A DNA stretch of 64,000 nucleotides from Streptomyces sp. Alt3 (GCF_030719215.1 NZ_CP120983.1:7688001-7752000); one strand, 5' to 3'. Positions 16,627-25,914 are shown, counted from the stretch's first letter. Translations and numbers: made by a program. The notes: generated by a model not told the origin, from the sequence alone.

Positions 16627-17304
16627 TCAGCCGCCGCTCACCTCCTTGAGCGCGATGTTGAGCTCAAGGACGTTGACCCGGGGCTCGCCCATGAAGCCGA
16701 GGGTGCGTCCCTCGGTGTGCTCGGCCACGAGTCTCGCGACCTGCGGGACGGGGAGGCCGTTCCGCTCGGCGACCCGGTGGATCTGGAGCTTCGCGTACTC
16801 CGGGGAGATGTCCGGGTCGAGACCCGAGCCGGAGGAAGTCACCGCGTCGGCCGGCACGTCCTCGGCCAGCACCCGGTGCGCCGGGGTGGAGTTGTCGGCC
16901 ACGACTGCTGCCTTCGCCTCCGTCACCCATGTGACCAGGTCGGCGTTGTCAGCCGCGCGGTTGGTGGCGCCGGAGAGGATCAGTGAGTACCCGGTGTTGA
17001 CGCTGTTGCCGCCCAGGCCGTTCGAGGGGCGGGGCTGGAACCACCTGAGGTCCGGCTTCGCCGTCTCGTCCGGGTCGTCGGGGTCCCGCTTCGGCAGGTC
17101 GTACCTCTGCCCGATCAGGGACGACCCGACGGTGTGCCCGTTTCCGTCACCGACCTCGGAGCCGTTGGCGCCGCCGCTGAAGAACGCCTGGGCGACACCC
17201 GTGACCGCGAGCGGGTAGAGGACTCCGCAGACGACACTCAGGACGAGCAGGGCACGCAGCCCCGCCCCGAGCAGCCGGGCGGTGTTCTTGAGAGAGGTGT
17301 TCAT
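16627..17304 (-). CDS. kdpC: Potassium-transporting ATPase subunit C
   Basis: A 225-residue KdpC. One N-terminal membrane helix (about residues 13-35, LRALLVLSVVCGVLYPLAVTG) precedes an extracytoplasmic domain with the conserved SLIGQ, WFQPRPS and SGSGLDPDISP segments and the ARLVAEH region. KdpC stabilises the KdpFABC complex and supports the ATP affinity of KdpB. It is the last gene of the operon, 21 bases after kdpB, and is followed by a strong hairpin. Full length. Confidence 0.97.
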   Translation of the reverse strand: MNTSLKNTARLLGAGLRALLVLSVVCGVLYPLAVTGVAQAFFSGGANGSEVGDGNGHTVGSSLIGQRYDLPKRDPDDPDETAKPDLRWFQPRPSNGLGGNSVNTGYSLILSGATNRAADNADLVTWVTEAKAAVVADNSTPAHRVLAEDVPADAVTSSGSGLDPDISPEYAKLQIHRVAERNGLPVPQVARLVAEHTEGRTLGFMGEPRVNVLELNIALKEVSGG

Positions 17305-17325
17305 GGCTGATCAGCCGTTTCTGGT

Positions 17326-19425
17326 TCAGGAGAGCCCGGGAATGAGGGAGATGAGAAGATCGATGGCCTTGATCCCGATGAACGGGGCGACCAGGCCGCC
17401 GAGTCCGTAGATCCCGAGATTCCGGCGGAGCATCGTGTCCGCGCTGGTCGGCCGGTACCGGACCCCCTTGAGGGCGAGCGGCACCAGAGCGACGATGATC
17501 AGGGCGTTGAAGACGACGGCGGACAGGATCGCGGATTCCGGCGACGCGAGACCCATCACGTTCAGCTTGTCCAGGCCCGGGTACACCACGGCGAACATGG
17601 CCGGGATGATCGCGAAGTACTTCGCGACGTCGTTGGCGATGGAGAAGGTGGTCAGGGCTCCCCGGGTGATGAGCAGCTGCTTGCCGATCTCGACGATCTC
17701 GATGAGCTTGGTCGGGTCGGAGTCCAGGTCCACCATGTTCCCGGCCTCCTTGGCGGCCGAGGTGCCGGTGTTCATCGCCACGCCGACGTCCGCCTGCGCG
17801 AGCGCGGGGGCGTCGTTGGTGCCGTCGCCCGTCATCGCGACGAGCTTGCCGCCCGCCTGCTCCCGCTTGATGAGGGCCATCTTGTCCTCGGGGGTGGCCT
17901 CGGCCAGGAAGTCGTCGACGCCCGCCTCCTCGGCGATCGCCTTGGCGGTCAGGGGGTTGTCGCCCGTGATCATGACGGTCCTGATGCCCATGCGGCGCAG
18001 TTCGTCGAACCGCTCCCGCATGCCGCCCTTGACGACGTCCTTGAGGTGGATCACGCCCAGGACCCGGGCACCCTCCGCGTCCTCCACGGCGACCAGGAGT
18101 GGTGTGCCGCCTGCCTCCGAGATCCGGTCGGCGAGGAGGCCGGCCTCGTCGCCGACTCGGCCGCCCCGCTCCCGCACCCAGGCGACGACCGAACCGGCCG
18201 CGCCCTTGCGGGCCTTGAGGCCGTCCACGTCCACACCCGACATGCGGGTCTGAGCCGTGAAGGCGACCCAGGTGGCCCGGGCGAGCTCGCCCCGGTGGCG
18301 TTCACGAAGGCCGTACCGCTCCTTCGCGAGCACCATGACCGAGCGGCCCTCCGGGGTCTCGTCGGCCAGCGACGACAACTGCGCCGCGTCCGCCAGTTCC
18401 TCCTCCGTCACACCCTCCACCGGCACGAACACCGCGGCCTGCCGGTTCCCCAGCGTGATCGTGCCGGTCTTGTCGAGCAGCAGCGTCGAGACGTCACCCG
18501 CCGCCTCCACCGCGCGTCCCGACATGGCGAGGACGTTGCGCTGGACGAGCCGGTCCATGCCCGCGATCCCGATCGCGGAGAGGAGGGCGCCGATGGTCGT
18601 CGGGATCAGGCACACCAGCAGCGCGGTGAGCACGATCAGGGACTGCCTGGCACCGGCGTGGACCGCGAACGGCTGGAGCGTCACGACGGCGAGGAGGAAC
18701 ACGATGGTCAGCGAGGCGAGAAGGATGTTGAGCGCGATCTCGTTGGGGGTCTTCTGCCTGGCGGCGCCCTCGACCAGGGCGATCATCCGGTCGATGAAGG
18801 TCTTGCCCGGTTCGGTGGTGATCCTGACGACGATCCGGTCGGAGAGCACCTTCGTGCCGCCCGTCACCGCACTGCGGTCGCCGCCGGACTCCCTTATCAC
18901 CGGGGCGGATTCGCCGGTGATGGCCGATTCGTCGACGGACGCGACGCCCTCGACGACGTCACCGTCGCCGGGGATGACGTCGCCCGCCTCGCAGACGACC
19001 AGGTCACCGACGCGCAGTTCCGTGCCGGCCACCTCTCTCTCGTCGCGGCCCTCCAGACGGCGGGCGACGGTGTCCGTCTTCGCCTTGCGCAGGGTGTCGG
19101 CCTGGGCCTTGCCGCGGCCCTCTGCGACCGCCTCGGCGAGATTGGCGAACACGGTGGTCAGCCACAGCCAGGCCGTGATGGCCCAGCCGAACCAGTCACC
19201 GGGGTCCTGGAGGGCCAGCAGGGTGGTGACCACCGAGCCGACCAGCACCACGAACATGACCGGGGACTTGACCATCACGCGCGGATCGAGCTTCCGCACC
19301 GCGTCCGGGAAGGACCTGAGCAACTGCTTCGGGTCGAAGAGGCCCCCGCCGACGCGGCCGGAGGTGGCGGTCCCGGCGCCGGACAGGTCCTCGTGCGGGG
19401 CACGGGTGGGGGTTGGGGTGCTCAT
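17326..19425 (-). CDS. kdpB: Potassium-transporting P-type ATPase subunit B
   Basis: A 699-residue P-type ATPase, catalytic subunit of the high-affinity K+ pump. Visible motifs are TGES in the actuator domain (SAITGESAPV), the phosphorylation site DKTGTITLGN, KGGMRERF and MITGDNPLTAKAIA in the nucleotide-binding domain, and the hinge TGDGTNDAPALAQADVG. Hydrophobic segments flank these at 55-100, 240-300 and in the last 130 residues. The ATG overlaps the kdpA stop by four bases (ATGA), giving translational coupling. Complete, with no missing key residue. Confidence 0.98.
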   Translation of the reverse strand: MSTPTPTRAPHEDLSGAGTATSGRVGGGLFDPKQLLRSFPDAVRKLDPRVMVKSPVMFVVLVGSVVTTLLALQDPGDWFGWAITAWLWLTTVFANLAEAVAEGRGKAQADTLRKAKTDTVARRLEGRDEREVAGTELRVGDLVVCEAGDVIPGDGDVVEGVASVDESAITGESAPVIRESGGDRSAVTGGTKVLSDRIVVRITTEPGKTFIDRMIALVEGAARQKTPNEIALNILLASLTIVFLLAVVTLQPFAVHAGARQSLIVLTALLVCLIPTTIGALLSAIGIAGMDRLVQRNVLAMSGRAVEAAGDVSTLLLDKTGTITLGNRQAAVFVPVEGVTEEELADAAQLSSLADETPEGRSVMVLAKERYGLRERHRGELARATWVAFTAQTRMSGVDVDGLKARKGAAGSVVAWVRERGGRVGDEAGLLADRISEAGGTPLLVAVEDAEGARVLGVIHLKDVVKGGMRERFDELRRMGIRTVMITGDNPLTAKAIAEEAGVDDFLAEATPEDKMALIKREQAGGKLVAMTGDGTNDAPALAQADVGVAMNTGTSAAKEAGNMVDLDSDPTKLIEIVEIGKQLLITRGALTTFSIANDVAKYFAIIPAMFAVVYPGLDKLNVMGLASPESAILSAVVFNALIIVALVPLALKGVRYRPTSADTMLRRNLGIYGLGGLVAPFIGIKAIDLLISLIPGLS

Positions 19426-21086
19426 GAGGCGAGCCCTTCGGCGAGCGGACCCAGTGCCAGGGCCGGGAAGTAGGTCAGACCGGTGATGATGAGGATCGTG
19501 CCGGCCAGCAGGCCGGCGAAGAGGGGCTTGTCGGTCCGCAGGGTGCCCGCCGTGTCGGGGACGGGCCGTTGCTCCGCGAGCGAGCCGGCCAGTGCCAGGA
19601 CGAACACGATCGGCAGGAACCGGCCGAGCAGCATCGCGATGCCGATGGTGGTGTTGAACCACTGGGTGTCGGCGTTGAGCCCGGCGAAGGCGGAGCCGTT
19701 GTTGTTCGCCCCGGAGGTGTAGGCGTAGAGGATCTCGGAGAAACCGTGCGCACCGCTGTTGGTCATGGAATCGGCCGGGGTCGGCAGTGCCAGCGCCACC
19801 GCGGTGAAGCAGAGGACCAGTGCCGGGGTGACCAGGATGTAGCACGCGGCGAGCTTGATCTGGCGGGTGCCGATCTTCCTGCCGAGGTACTCGGGTGTGC
19901 GGCCGACCATGAGACCGGCGATGAACACCGCGATGACCGCCATGATCAGCATGCCGTAGAGGCCGGAACCGACACCGCCGGGCGCGATCTCGCCCAGCTG
20001 CATGCCCAGCATGGTGATGCCACCGCCGAAGCCCGTGTACGAGGAGTGGAAGGAGTTGACCGCACCGGTCGACGTGAGGGTGGTGGCCACGGCGAAGATC
20101 GAGGACCCGCCTATGCCGAAGCGGGTCTCCTTGCCCTCCATCGCCCCGCCGGCCAGTTCCAGGGCCGGGCCGTGGTGGGCGAACTCGGTCCACATCATCA
20201 GAGCGGTGAAACCGATCCAGATGGTGGCCATCGTGGCGAGGAGCGCGTAGCCCTGGCGGAGGTTCCCGGTCATGCGGCCGAAGGTGCGGGTCAGGGCGAA
20301 CGGGATCAGGAGTATCAGGAAGATCTCGAAGAGGTTGGAGAAGGGGGTCGGATTCTCGAAGGGATGGGCGGAGTTGGCGTTGAAGTAGCCCCCGCCGTTC
20401 GTCCCCAGTTCCTTGATGACCTCCTGCGAGGCGACCGCTCCGCCGTTCCACTGCTGGGCGCCACCCGTGAACTGCCCTACCTCGTGGATGCCGGAGAAGT
20501 TCTGGATCACACCGCACGCCACCAGCACGACCGCGCCGACCACGGAGATCGGCAGCAGGATGCGCACGGTGCCGCGCACCAGATCCGCCCAGAAATTGCC
20601 GAGTTCCCCGGTGCGGGAGCGTGAGAACCCGCGTACGAGGGCCACCGCCACGGCCATGCCGACCGCGGCCGAGACGAAGTTCTGCACCGCCAGGCCGCCC
20701 GTCTGGACGACGTGTCCCATGGCCTGTTCGCCGTAGTACGACTGCCAGTTGGTGTTCGCGACGAAGGATGCCGCGGTGTTGAACGCCTGGTCCGGATCGA
20801 TCGACACGAAGCCGAGCGAACCCGGAAGGATTCCCTGGAGGCGCTGGAGGGCGTAGAGGAAAAGGACACTCACTCCGGAGAACGCGAGTACGGCGCGCAG
20901 ATAGGCGGGCCAGCGCATCGATGCCGAGGGATTGGCTCCGATGGCGCGGTAAATCCATTTCTCCGGCCTGTAATGCTTTTCCGAGGAGTAGACCCGGGCC
21001 ATGTGTTCGCCGAGCGGGCGGTACGCCAGGGCGAGCGCGGATATCAGTGCGAGCAATTGGAGCGCACCAGCTGTTACGGGGCTCAT
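19422..21086 (-). CDS. kdpA: Potassium-transporting ATPase subunit A
   Basis: A 554-residue multi-spanning membrane protein that forms the K+ channel-like part of KdpFABC. Family segments include the N-terminal LALAYRPLGEHMARVY, the selectivity-type loops NTNWQSYYGE, NGGGYFNANSAHPFENP and NNNGSAFAGL, and about ten hydrophobic helices. It begins eight bases after kdpF, and its stop overlaps the kdpB start. No KdpDE sensor/regulator genes lie in the window, so expression must be governed from elsewhere or through the leader region. Confidence 0.97.
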   Translation of the reverse strand: MSPVTAGALQLLALISALALAYRPLGEHMARVYSSEKHYRPEKWIYRAIGANPSASMRWPAYLRAVLAFSGVSVLFLYALQRLQGILPGSLGFVSIDPDQAFNTAASFVANTNWQSYYGEQAMGHVVQTGGLAVQNFVSAAVGMAVAVALVRGFSRSRTGELGNFWADLVRGTVRILLPISVVGAVVLVACGVIQNFSGIHEVGQFTGGAQQWNGGAVASQEVIKELGTNGGGYFNANSAHPFENPTPFSNLFEIFLILLIPFALTRTFGRMTGNLRQGYALLATMATIWIGFTALMMWTEFAHHGPALELAGGAMEGKETRFGIGGSSIFAVATTLTSTGAVNSFHSSYTGFGGGITMLGMQLGEIAPGGVGSGLYGMLIMAVIAVFIAGLMVGRTPEYLGRKIGTRQIKLAACYILVTPALVLCFTAVALALPTPADSMTNSGAHGFSEILYAYTSGANNNGSAFAGLNADTQWFNTTIGIAMLLGRFLPIVFVLALAGSLAEQRPVPDTAGTLRTDKPLFAGLLAGTILIITGLTYFPALALGPLAEGLAS

Positions 21087-21094
21087 GTCTAGCT

Positions 21095-21184
21095 TCAGAA
21101 CCTCTCCGGGTACACAAGCGCGAGGACGAGGTAGACCAGGAGGGAGACGGCCACGACCAGGCCGGATATGTTCTCGGCGGTCAC
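21095..21184 (-). CDS. kdpF: Potassium-transporting ATPase small subunit F
   Basis: A 29-residue single-helix protein beginning VTAENISGLVVAV and ending LALVYPERF, the usual KdpF pattern of one membrane helix followed by a Pro-Glu-Arg-Phe-like tail. The GTG start overlaps the stop of the preceding 27-codon gene (GTGA), and kdpA starts eight bases after its end. KdpF stabilises the complex. Confidence 0.9.
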   Translation of the reverse strand: MTAENISGLVVAVSLLVYLVLALVYPERF

Positions 21185-21264
21185 AGCTTCGTCACCCCCC
21201 TCGCGATGAGAGCCACCAGTGCGAATACCGCGACCGTGGTGGCGACGAAGGCCAGGTCGGCCAT
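21181..21264 (-). CDS. 27-residue membrane peptide encoded first in the kdp operon
   Basis: An ATG at 21264 with AGGAG six bases upstream opens a 27-codon frame, MADLAFVATTVAVFAL and a tail with LIARGVTKL. It is one predicted membrane helix with a short basic end. Its TGA overlaps the GTG of kdpF, so it is translated with the complex. Size and shape mimic KdpF. It is probably overlooked in many annotations because of its length. A second small stabilising or regulatory subunit, or a translational leader for kdpF, is possible. I do not recognise a named family. Confidence 0.75.
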   Translation of the reverse strand: MADLAFVATTVAVFALVALIARGVTKL

Positions 21265-21756
21265 CGTGAGCTCCTGTGTGAAGTGAATGGAGTGGAATCG
21301 GCCGGGGCGGCCGAACAGAAGTGAACCGCAGGTCCGGCCGTGCGATGCGCGCCGTTGACGGGCTCCATACGGGTGCGTCGATTTTCTTGACGCGGTTCGT
21401 ACGCCAGGCTGCGGAAAAGGGGTGGGACGGTGCCGTCCCTTCCCCTTTCCGCCTGGTGCGGCAGGCCGCTTCTGCGGAGAGGGACGGCTGATTCAGGGCT
21501 TTCGGTCCTGCCCTCCTCCCCGACGTCCCGGCTGCGGAAGTCGGCGAGGGCTTCCCGGCGCACCGGCGGCCGGGACGATCCGCTGCCGCCCGCCACGAGC
21601 GGGGGGCCGGCCAGGTTGTGTCCGGACGCCATGGAGAGGTTGGCGGCCGCCCCCGGCCGGCCGGACCCCCGACCCGGCTCCTGACGGCGACGGGCCGTGT
21701 CCATACAGGTCCCTCACGTCCCTGGCGGAGGACGTGAAACTTAGGTGGATCAATAA
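21265..21756. other. Leader/promoter interval between kdp and TetR genes
   Basis: No gene is seen in this 490-base divergent region. Open frames on the minus strand are shadows without codon bias. It contains a long imperfect hairpin in the kdp leader (listed separately). The last 40 bases, next to the TetR gene, are AT-rich and contain the TetR operator. I looked for a c-di-AMP (ydaO-type) riboswitch and found none. Confidence 0.6.
21404..21456 (-). promoter_or_regulatory. Long hairpin in the kdp leader, possible attenuator
   Basis: Imperfect hairpin with nested arms CCAGG/CCTGG, GCGGAAA(A)GGGG/CCCCTTTCCGC and GGGACGG/CCGTCCC around a TG loop, about 140 bases upstream of the first kdp-operon start codon. 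The stem is about 23 pairs with small bulges. It could be an attenuator or a terminator of an upstream transcript; there is no T-run. Confidence 0.4.
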
Positions 21757-21779
21757 TTTGCCTAATGCTCCTAGGTAAA
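21757..21779. promoter_or_regulatory. Candidate TetR operator
   Basis: Inverted repeat TTTGCCTA-N7-TAGGTAAA (7 of 8 arm positions) 31 bases upstream of the TetR start. A second overlapping dyad, TTAGG-N15-CCTAA, spans 21741-21765. The position suits autoregulation. Confidence 0.6.
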
Positions 21780-21810
21780 TGCATAATCGACTCTGTCGAA
21801 AGGGGTGGTC

Positions 21811-22380
21811 ATGGCAAGGGCAGGTCTCACGGCGGAACGCCTGACGCGGGCAGGGGCGGAGCTGGCCGACGAGGTCGGCTTCGACAAGGTGACCGTCGCG
21901 GCGCTGGCCCGGCAGTTCGGCGTCAAGGACGCGAGCCTCTACTCGCATCTGAAGAACTCCCAGGACCTCAGGACGAGGATCGCGTTGCTGGCCCTGGAGG
22001 AGATGGCCGACCGTGTCGCGTCGGCCCTGGCCGGGCGGGCGGGCAAGGACGCGCTGGAGGCGTTCGCCAACGCCTACCGCGACTACGCCAGGGAACACCC
22101 GGGGCGTTACGCGGCGGCCCAGCTCAGGCTGGACGCGGACGCGGCCGCCGCCGGCGCGGGCCCCAGACACGCGCAGATGACACGGGCGATCCTGCGGGGC
22201 TACGACTTGACGGAGCCGGACCGGACACACGCGGTCCGCCTGCTGGGCAGCGTCTTCCACGGCTACATCAGCCTCGAGTCCGGCGGAAGCTTCGACCACA
22301 GTTCCCCCGGCACGCAGGAGACCTGGGCCCGGGTCCTGGACGCCCTCGACGCCCTGCTGCGGAACTGGCCCGCTCCCTGA
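21811..22380 (+). CDS. TetR-family transcriptional regulator
   Basis: A 189-residue TetR-type repressor. The N-terminal helix-turn-helix reads VTVAALARQFGVKDASLYSHLKN (residues 28-50). The C-terminal ligand domain has HGYISLESGGSF, resembling the WHG subgroup. The ATG is chosen because AAAGGGG lies five bases upstream; a GTG two codons earlier is too close to that site. An inverted repeat just upstream is a likely autoregulatory operator. The SGNH hydrolase gene begins 59 bases downstream on the same strand and is the probable co-transcribed target. Confidence 0.9.
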   Translation: MARAGLTAERLTRAGAELADEVGFDKVTVAALARQFGVKDASLYSHLKNSQDLRTRIALLALEEMADRVASALAGRAGKDALEAFANAYRDYAREHPGRYAAAQLRLDADAAAAGAGPRHAQMTRAILRGYDLTEPDRTHAVRLLGSVFHGYISLESGGSFDHSSPGTQETWARVLDALDALLRNWPAP

Positions 22381-22439
22381 CCCGGGGCGCGGCCCCTCAC
22401 CATCGAATCCGATACGTTCACCCGGACAGGCGGCTGACC

Positions 22440-23639
22440 ATGAGCACCCGACCCCAGCTGACAAGTACCCCCATAACCGAGGAGCTTCTGCGTGGTGCGC
22501 TCGAACTGGAGCGCACCGCACACGGGCTGCTGCCGCACCGGCTGCCGGCCCGTGCCCGCGCCCAGAACACCGACGGCCAGTTGGCCATGGCGGAGGCCCA
22601 GCCCTCCGGCGTACGGATCGTCCTGCGCACCCGCGCCACCCTCGTGGAGCTGGACACCCTGCCCACCAAGCGGGTGTACGTGGGAGCACCGCCCAGGCCG
22701 GACGGGGTCTACGACCTGCTGGTGGACGGCCGCCTCGCGGGCCGGACCGGCGTGAGCGGGGGCAACACCCTCATGATCGACATGGCCGCCGGAACCGCCG
22801 AATCCCGACCGGGCCCGGTGGGCACCGTCCGCTTCAGCGGTCTGTCCGCCGAGGTGAAGGACGTCGAGATCTGGCTGCCGCACAACGAGACCACCGAGCT
22901 GGTCGCCCTGCGCACCGACGCTCCGGTGGAGCCGGTCACCGCCCCGGACCGTGCGGTGTGGCTGCACCACGGCAGTTCGATCAGTCACGGCTCCGACGCC
23001 GCCGGCCCCACCGCCACCTGGCCCGCGCTCGCCGCCGCGCTCGGCGGGGTGGAGCTGGTCAACCTGGGCTTCGCGGGCAGTGCCCTGCTCGACCCGTTCA
23101 CCGCCCGCACCCTGCGCGACGCGCCCGCCGACCTGATCAGCGTCAAGGCAGGCATCAACCTGGTCAACACCGACGTGATGCGCCTACGCGCCTTCACCCC
23201 GGCCGTCCACGGCTTCCTCGACACCGTTCGCGAGGGCCACCCGACCACACCGCTGCTGGTCGTCTCGCCCATCCTGTGTCCCATCCACGAGACCACGCCC
23301 GGCCCCAGTGCTCCGGACCACCGCGCCCTGAGCGAGGGAAGGCTGAGCTTCAGCGCCGCGGGGGACCCTGCCGAGACCGCTGCCGGAAAGCTCACCCTGA
23401 GCACCATCCGGGACGAACTCGCCCGCATCGTCGCGCAGAGGGCCGCGGACGACCCGAACCTGCACTACCTCGACGGCCGCGAGCTCTACGGCGAGGCGGA
23501 CTCCGTCGAGCTGCCGCTCCCCGACGCCCTGCACCCCGACGCGGCCACACACCGCCGCATGGGCGAGCGGTTCGCGCGGCTGGCCTTTCGCCCGGGCGGC
23601 CCGCTCGCCGTCGCCGATGACCGAGCCGATCGGCTGTGA
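22440..23639 (+). CDS. GDSL/SGNH-family hydrolase
   Basis: A 399-residue protein. Residues 1-160 form an N-terminal beta-rich domain typical of this subgroup; residues 170-385 form the SGNH hydrolase. Block I is HHGSSISHGSD with Ser180 as likely nucleophile, block III is VKAGINLVN (Gly and Asn), and block V is DALHPD (Asp and His). No signal peptide is present, so it is probably cytoplasmic. It is probably an esterase or lipase; the substrate is unknown. It follows the TetR gene and is probably co-transcribed and co-regulated with it. The ribosome-binding site is weak (AGGCGG), which favours read-through from the first gene. Confidence 0.85.
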   Translation: MSTRPQLTSTPITEELLRGALELERTAHGLLPHRLPARARAQNTDGQLAMAEAQPSGVRIVLRTRATLVELDTLPTKRVYVGAPPRPDGVYDLLVDGRLAGRTGVSGGNTLMIDMAAGTAESRPGPVGTVRFSGLSAEVKDVEIWLPHNETTELVALRTDAPVEPVTAPDRAVWLHHGSSISHGSDAAGPTATWPALAAALGGVELVNLGFAGSALLDPFTARTLRDAPADLISVKAGINLVNTDVMRLRAFTPAVHGFLDTVREGHPTTPLLVVSPILCPIHETTPGPSAPDHRALSEGRLSFSAAGDPAETAAGKLTLSTIRDELARIVAQRAADDPNLHYLDGRELYGEADSVELPLPDALHPDAATHRRMGERFARLAFRPGGPLAVADDRADRL

Positions 23640-23748
23640 GTGGGAGGGGGCTCGGTTGAGAGGCTGGACGTACAAGGGCATTCTTGAGCCAAGGTCGCAT
23701 ATGTGTCCAGGGTGACCTGCTAAGGCGGGGAGGACCGGTGATGGGCCC

Positions 23749-25914
23749 ATGAGCAGGGACGGGACGGGCCGAGCGGGCCCGCCTCCGGACAGCGGCGAGC
23801 CCACGCCGGTGACTGCGGGTGACCGGCCGCTCGTCTCCGTGCCCTCGGACGAGGAACGCTCCAGGATTCTCGACCAGCTGCCGGTGCCGGTGGCCTACTT
23901 CGGCCGGGACATGGTCCTCGCCCTGGCCAACCGGGCGGCGGGGGAGTCGGTGGACAGACCCGTGGCGTCGCTGCTGGGGCTGCTGCCAGGTGAGATCGAG
24001 CCCGGACTGTACCTGGAGGGCGGGAAGGGGCTCGTCGAAGCCATCGAACGGGTGCTGAGGACGGGCCAGGCGGAGCCGTACGAGACGCAGCTCACGATGA
24101 AGGGGAGCGAGCACATCTGGCAGGCGGCCATGTCGCCCGTACGTGATGCCGCCGGTGAGGTCCAGGGGGTGTCCGTCGTGATACTCGACACCACCGAGCA
24201 GGTCCGGGCACGCCGTCGTCTGGCCTTGCTGAACAAGGCCGGCATGCGGATCGGCAGCACCCTCGACGTGGGCCGTACCGCCGAGGAACTGGCCGAGCTC
24301 GCCGTCGAGGACTTCGCGGACTTCGTCACCGTCGACCTGTTGTCCGAGGTGGTGGCGGGCGACGAGGCGCGTTCGGTGCTGCACCGCGACTCGATCAATT
24401 TCCACCGGGCCGCCCAGTGCTCCGTCCTCGAAGGGTGCCCCGAGTCGGTCGTCGCGGTCGGTGACACCCACGCCTACGAGCCCGACTCCGTGGTGGGCCG
24501 CACACTGATCAAGGGGGAGCCTACGCGCATGGTTCTCGACGACGCGGCGCTGCGCCGCTGGACCACGATCGAACCCGCACGGTCGCAGAGCATGCGTGAC
24601 CACAGGATCCATTCGGTGATGGTGGTCCCGCTCAAGGCGCGCGGCATCATCCTCGGCACCACACTGTTCTGCCGGCACCGCACACCGGGGGCGTTCAGTG
24701 CGGCGGATCTGCAGCTCGCGGCCGAGCTCGTGTCACGCGCAGCCGTCTGCGTGGACAACGCCCGGCGCTACACACGCGAGAGGGCCACGGCACTCGCACT
24801 GCAACGCAGCCTGCTGCCGCGCAGGGCCGCCCGCCAGCGGGCCGTCGAGGTCACCGCACGCTACCTCCCGAACGCCGACGGCGCGGGGATCGGCGGGGAC
24901 TGGTTCGACGTCATCCCGCTGTCCGGCGCGCGGGTCGCGCTGGTGGTCGGTGACGTCGTCGGCCACGGCCTGCACGCCGCGGCCACCATGGGCCGGCTCC
25001 GCACCGCCGTACGGACGCTCGCCGATGTCGACCTGGCACCCGACGAGTTGCTCACCCAGCTGGACGACCTGGCGCTCGCCCTCGACCGCGAACAGCCCGC
25101 GGACGGACCCGAGGGCGGCCAGGTCGCGGGCGCGACCTGCCTGTACGCCGTGTACGACCCGGCCACCGGACACTGCACGATGGCGCGGGCCGGCCACCCC
25201 GAGCCGGTAGTCACCCGTCCCGGCGGCTCCGCCGAACTGCTGCGGCTTCCTCCCGGGCCACCCCTCGGAGTGGGCGGACTCCCCTTCGAGTCGGCCGAGT
25301 TCGAGCTTCCCGAGAACAGTCGGATCGCCCTGTACACGGACGGCCTGATCGAGACGGCCGGCAGGGACACCGCCCAGGCGCTCGCCGAGCTGCGCGATCT
25401 GCTCGGCCGTCCCGCCCGATCCATCGAAGAGGCTTGTGACACCGTCATGGAGTCACTGGTCACCGAGCACCCGAACGACGACGTCGCGTTGCTGCTGGCC
25501 CGTACCCGGCGTCTCGACGCCGACCACTACGCCTCGTGGGACCTTCCCTCCGACCCGGCCGTCGTCTCGGACGCCCGTAGGCGTGCTGCCGCCCAACTCG
25601 CGGCCTGGGGCCTGGACGACGCGGTGTTCACCACTGAACTCGTCGTCAGCGAGCTGGTCACCAACGCCATCCGCTACGGCGGCGATCCCATCCGGCTCCG
25701 CCTCATCCGGGACACCGCGCTCATCTGCGAGGTGTTCGACGGCAGCAGCACCGCCCCGCATCTGCGCCGCGCCCGGATGCTCGACGAAGGCGGACGCGGT
25801 CTCCTGCTCGTGGCGAGCCTCACCGAGCGCTGGGGCACCCGCTACACCGGTACGGGCAAGACCATCTGGGCCGAACAGCCGCTTCCGGTCGTCGAGGAGC
25901 CGGACCCGGCCTGA
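23749..25914 (+). CDS. PAS-GAF-PP2C (SpoIIE) phosphatase with C-terminal HATPase domain
   Basis: A 721-residue soluble regulator. Residues 37-150 form a PAS domain, 160-345 a GAF domain, and 365-585 a PP2C/SpoIIE phosphatase with GGDWFDVIPL and VVGDVVGHGLHAAATMG carrying metal-binding Asp residues. At about 595-715 there is a GHKL histidine-kinase-like ATPase (LVVSELVTNAIRYGG as the N box, DEGGRGLLLVASL as the G box). This RsbU/RsbW-type architecture is used in Streptomyces to control anti-sigma/anti-anti-sigma partner switching; no such partner genes lie alongside. A longer paralogue is at 55.3-58.0 kb. The ATG start is approximate because no clear ribosome-binding site precedes it. Confidence 0.9.
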   Translation: MSRDGTGRAGPPPDSGEPTPVTAGDRPLVSVPSDEERSRILDQLPVPVAYFGRDMVLALANRAAGESVDRPVASLLGLLPGEIEPGLYLEGGKGLVEAIERVLRTGQAEPYETQLTMKGSEHIWQAAMSPVRDAAGEVQGVSVVILDTTEQVRARRRLALLNKAGMRIGSTLDVGRTAEELAELAVEDFADFVTVDLLSEVVAGDEARSVLHRDSINFHRAAQCSVLEGCPESVVAVGDTHAYEPDSVVGRTLIKGEPTRMVLDDAALRRWTTIEPARSQSMRDHRIHSVMVVPLKARGIILGTTLFCRHRTPGAFSAADLQLAAELVSRAAVCVDNARRYTRERATALALQRSLLPRRAARQRAVEVTARYLPNADGAGIGGDWFDVIPLSGARVALVVGDVVGHGLHAAATMGRLRTAVRTLADVDLAPDELLTQLDDLALALDREQPADGPEGGQVAGATCLYAVYDPATGHCTMARAGHPEPVVTRPGGSAELLRLPPGPPLGVGGLPFESAEFELPENSRIALYTDGLIETAGRDTAQALAELRDLLGRPARSIEEACDTVMESLVTEHPNDDVALLLARTRRLDADHYASWDLPSDPAVVSDARRRAAAQLAAWGLDDAVFTTELVVSELVTNAIRYGGDPIRLRLIRDTALICEVFDGSSTAPHLRRARMLDEGGRGLLLVASLTERWGTRYTGTGKTIWAEQPLPVVEEPDPA

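Noticed and set aside
21265..21740. Possible c-di-AMP riboswitch upstream of kdp
   Set aside because: The conserved sequence blocks expected of ydaO-type riboswitches are absent; only an unrelated long hairpin is seen.
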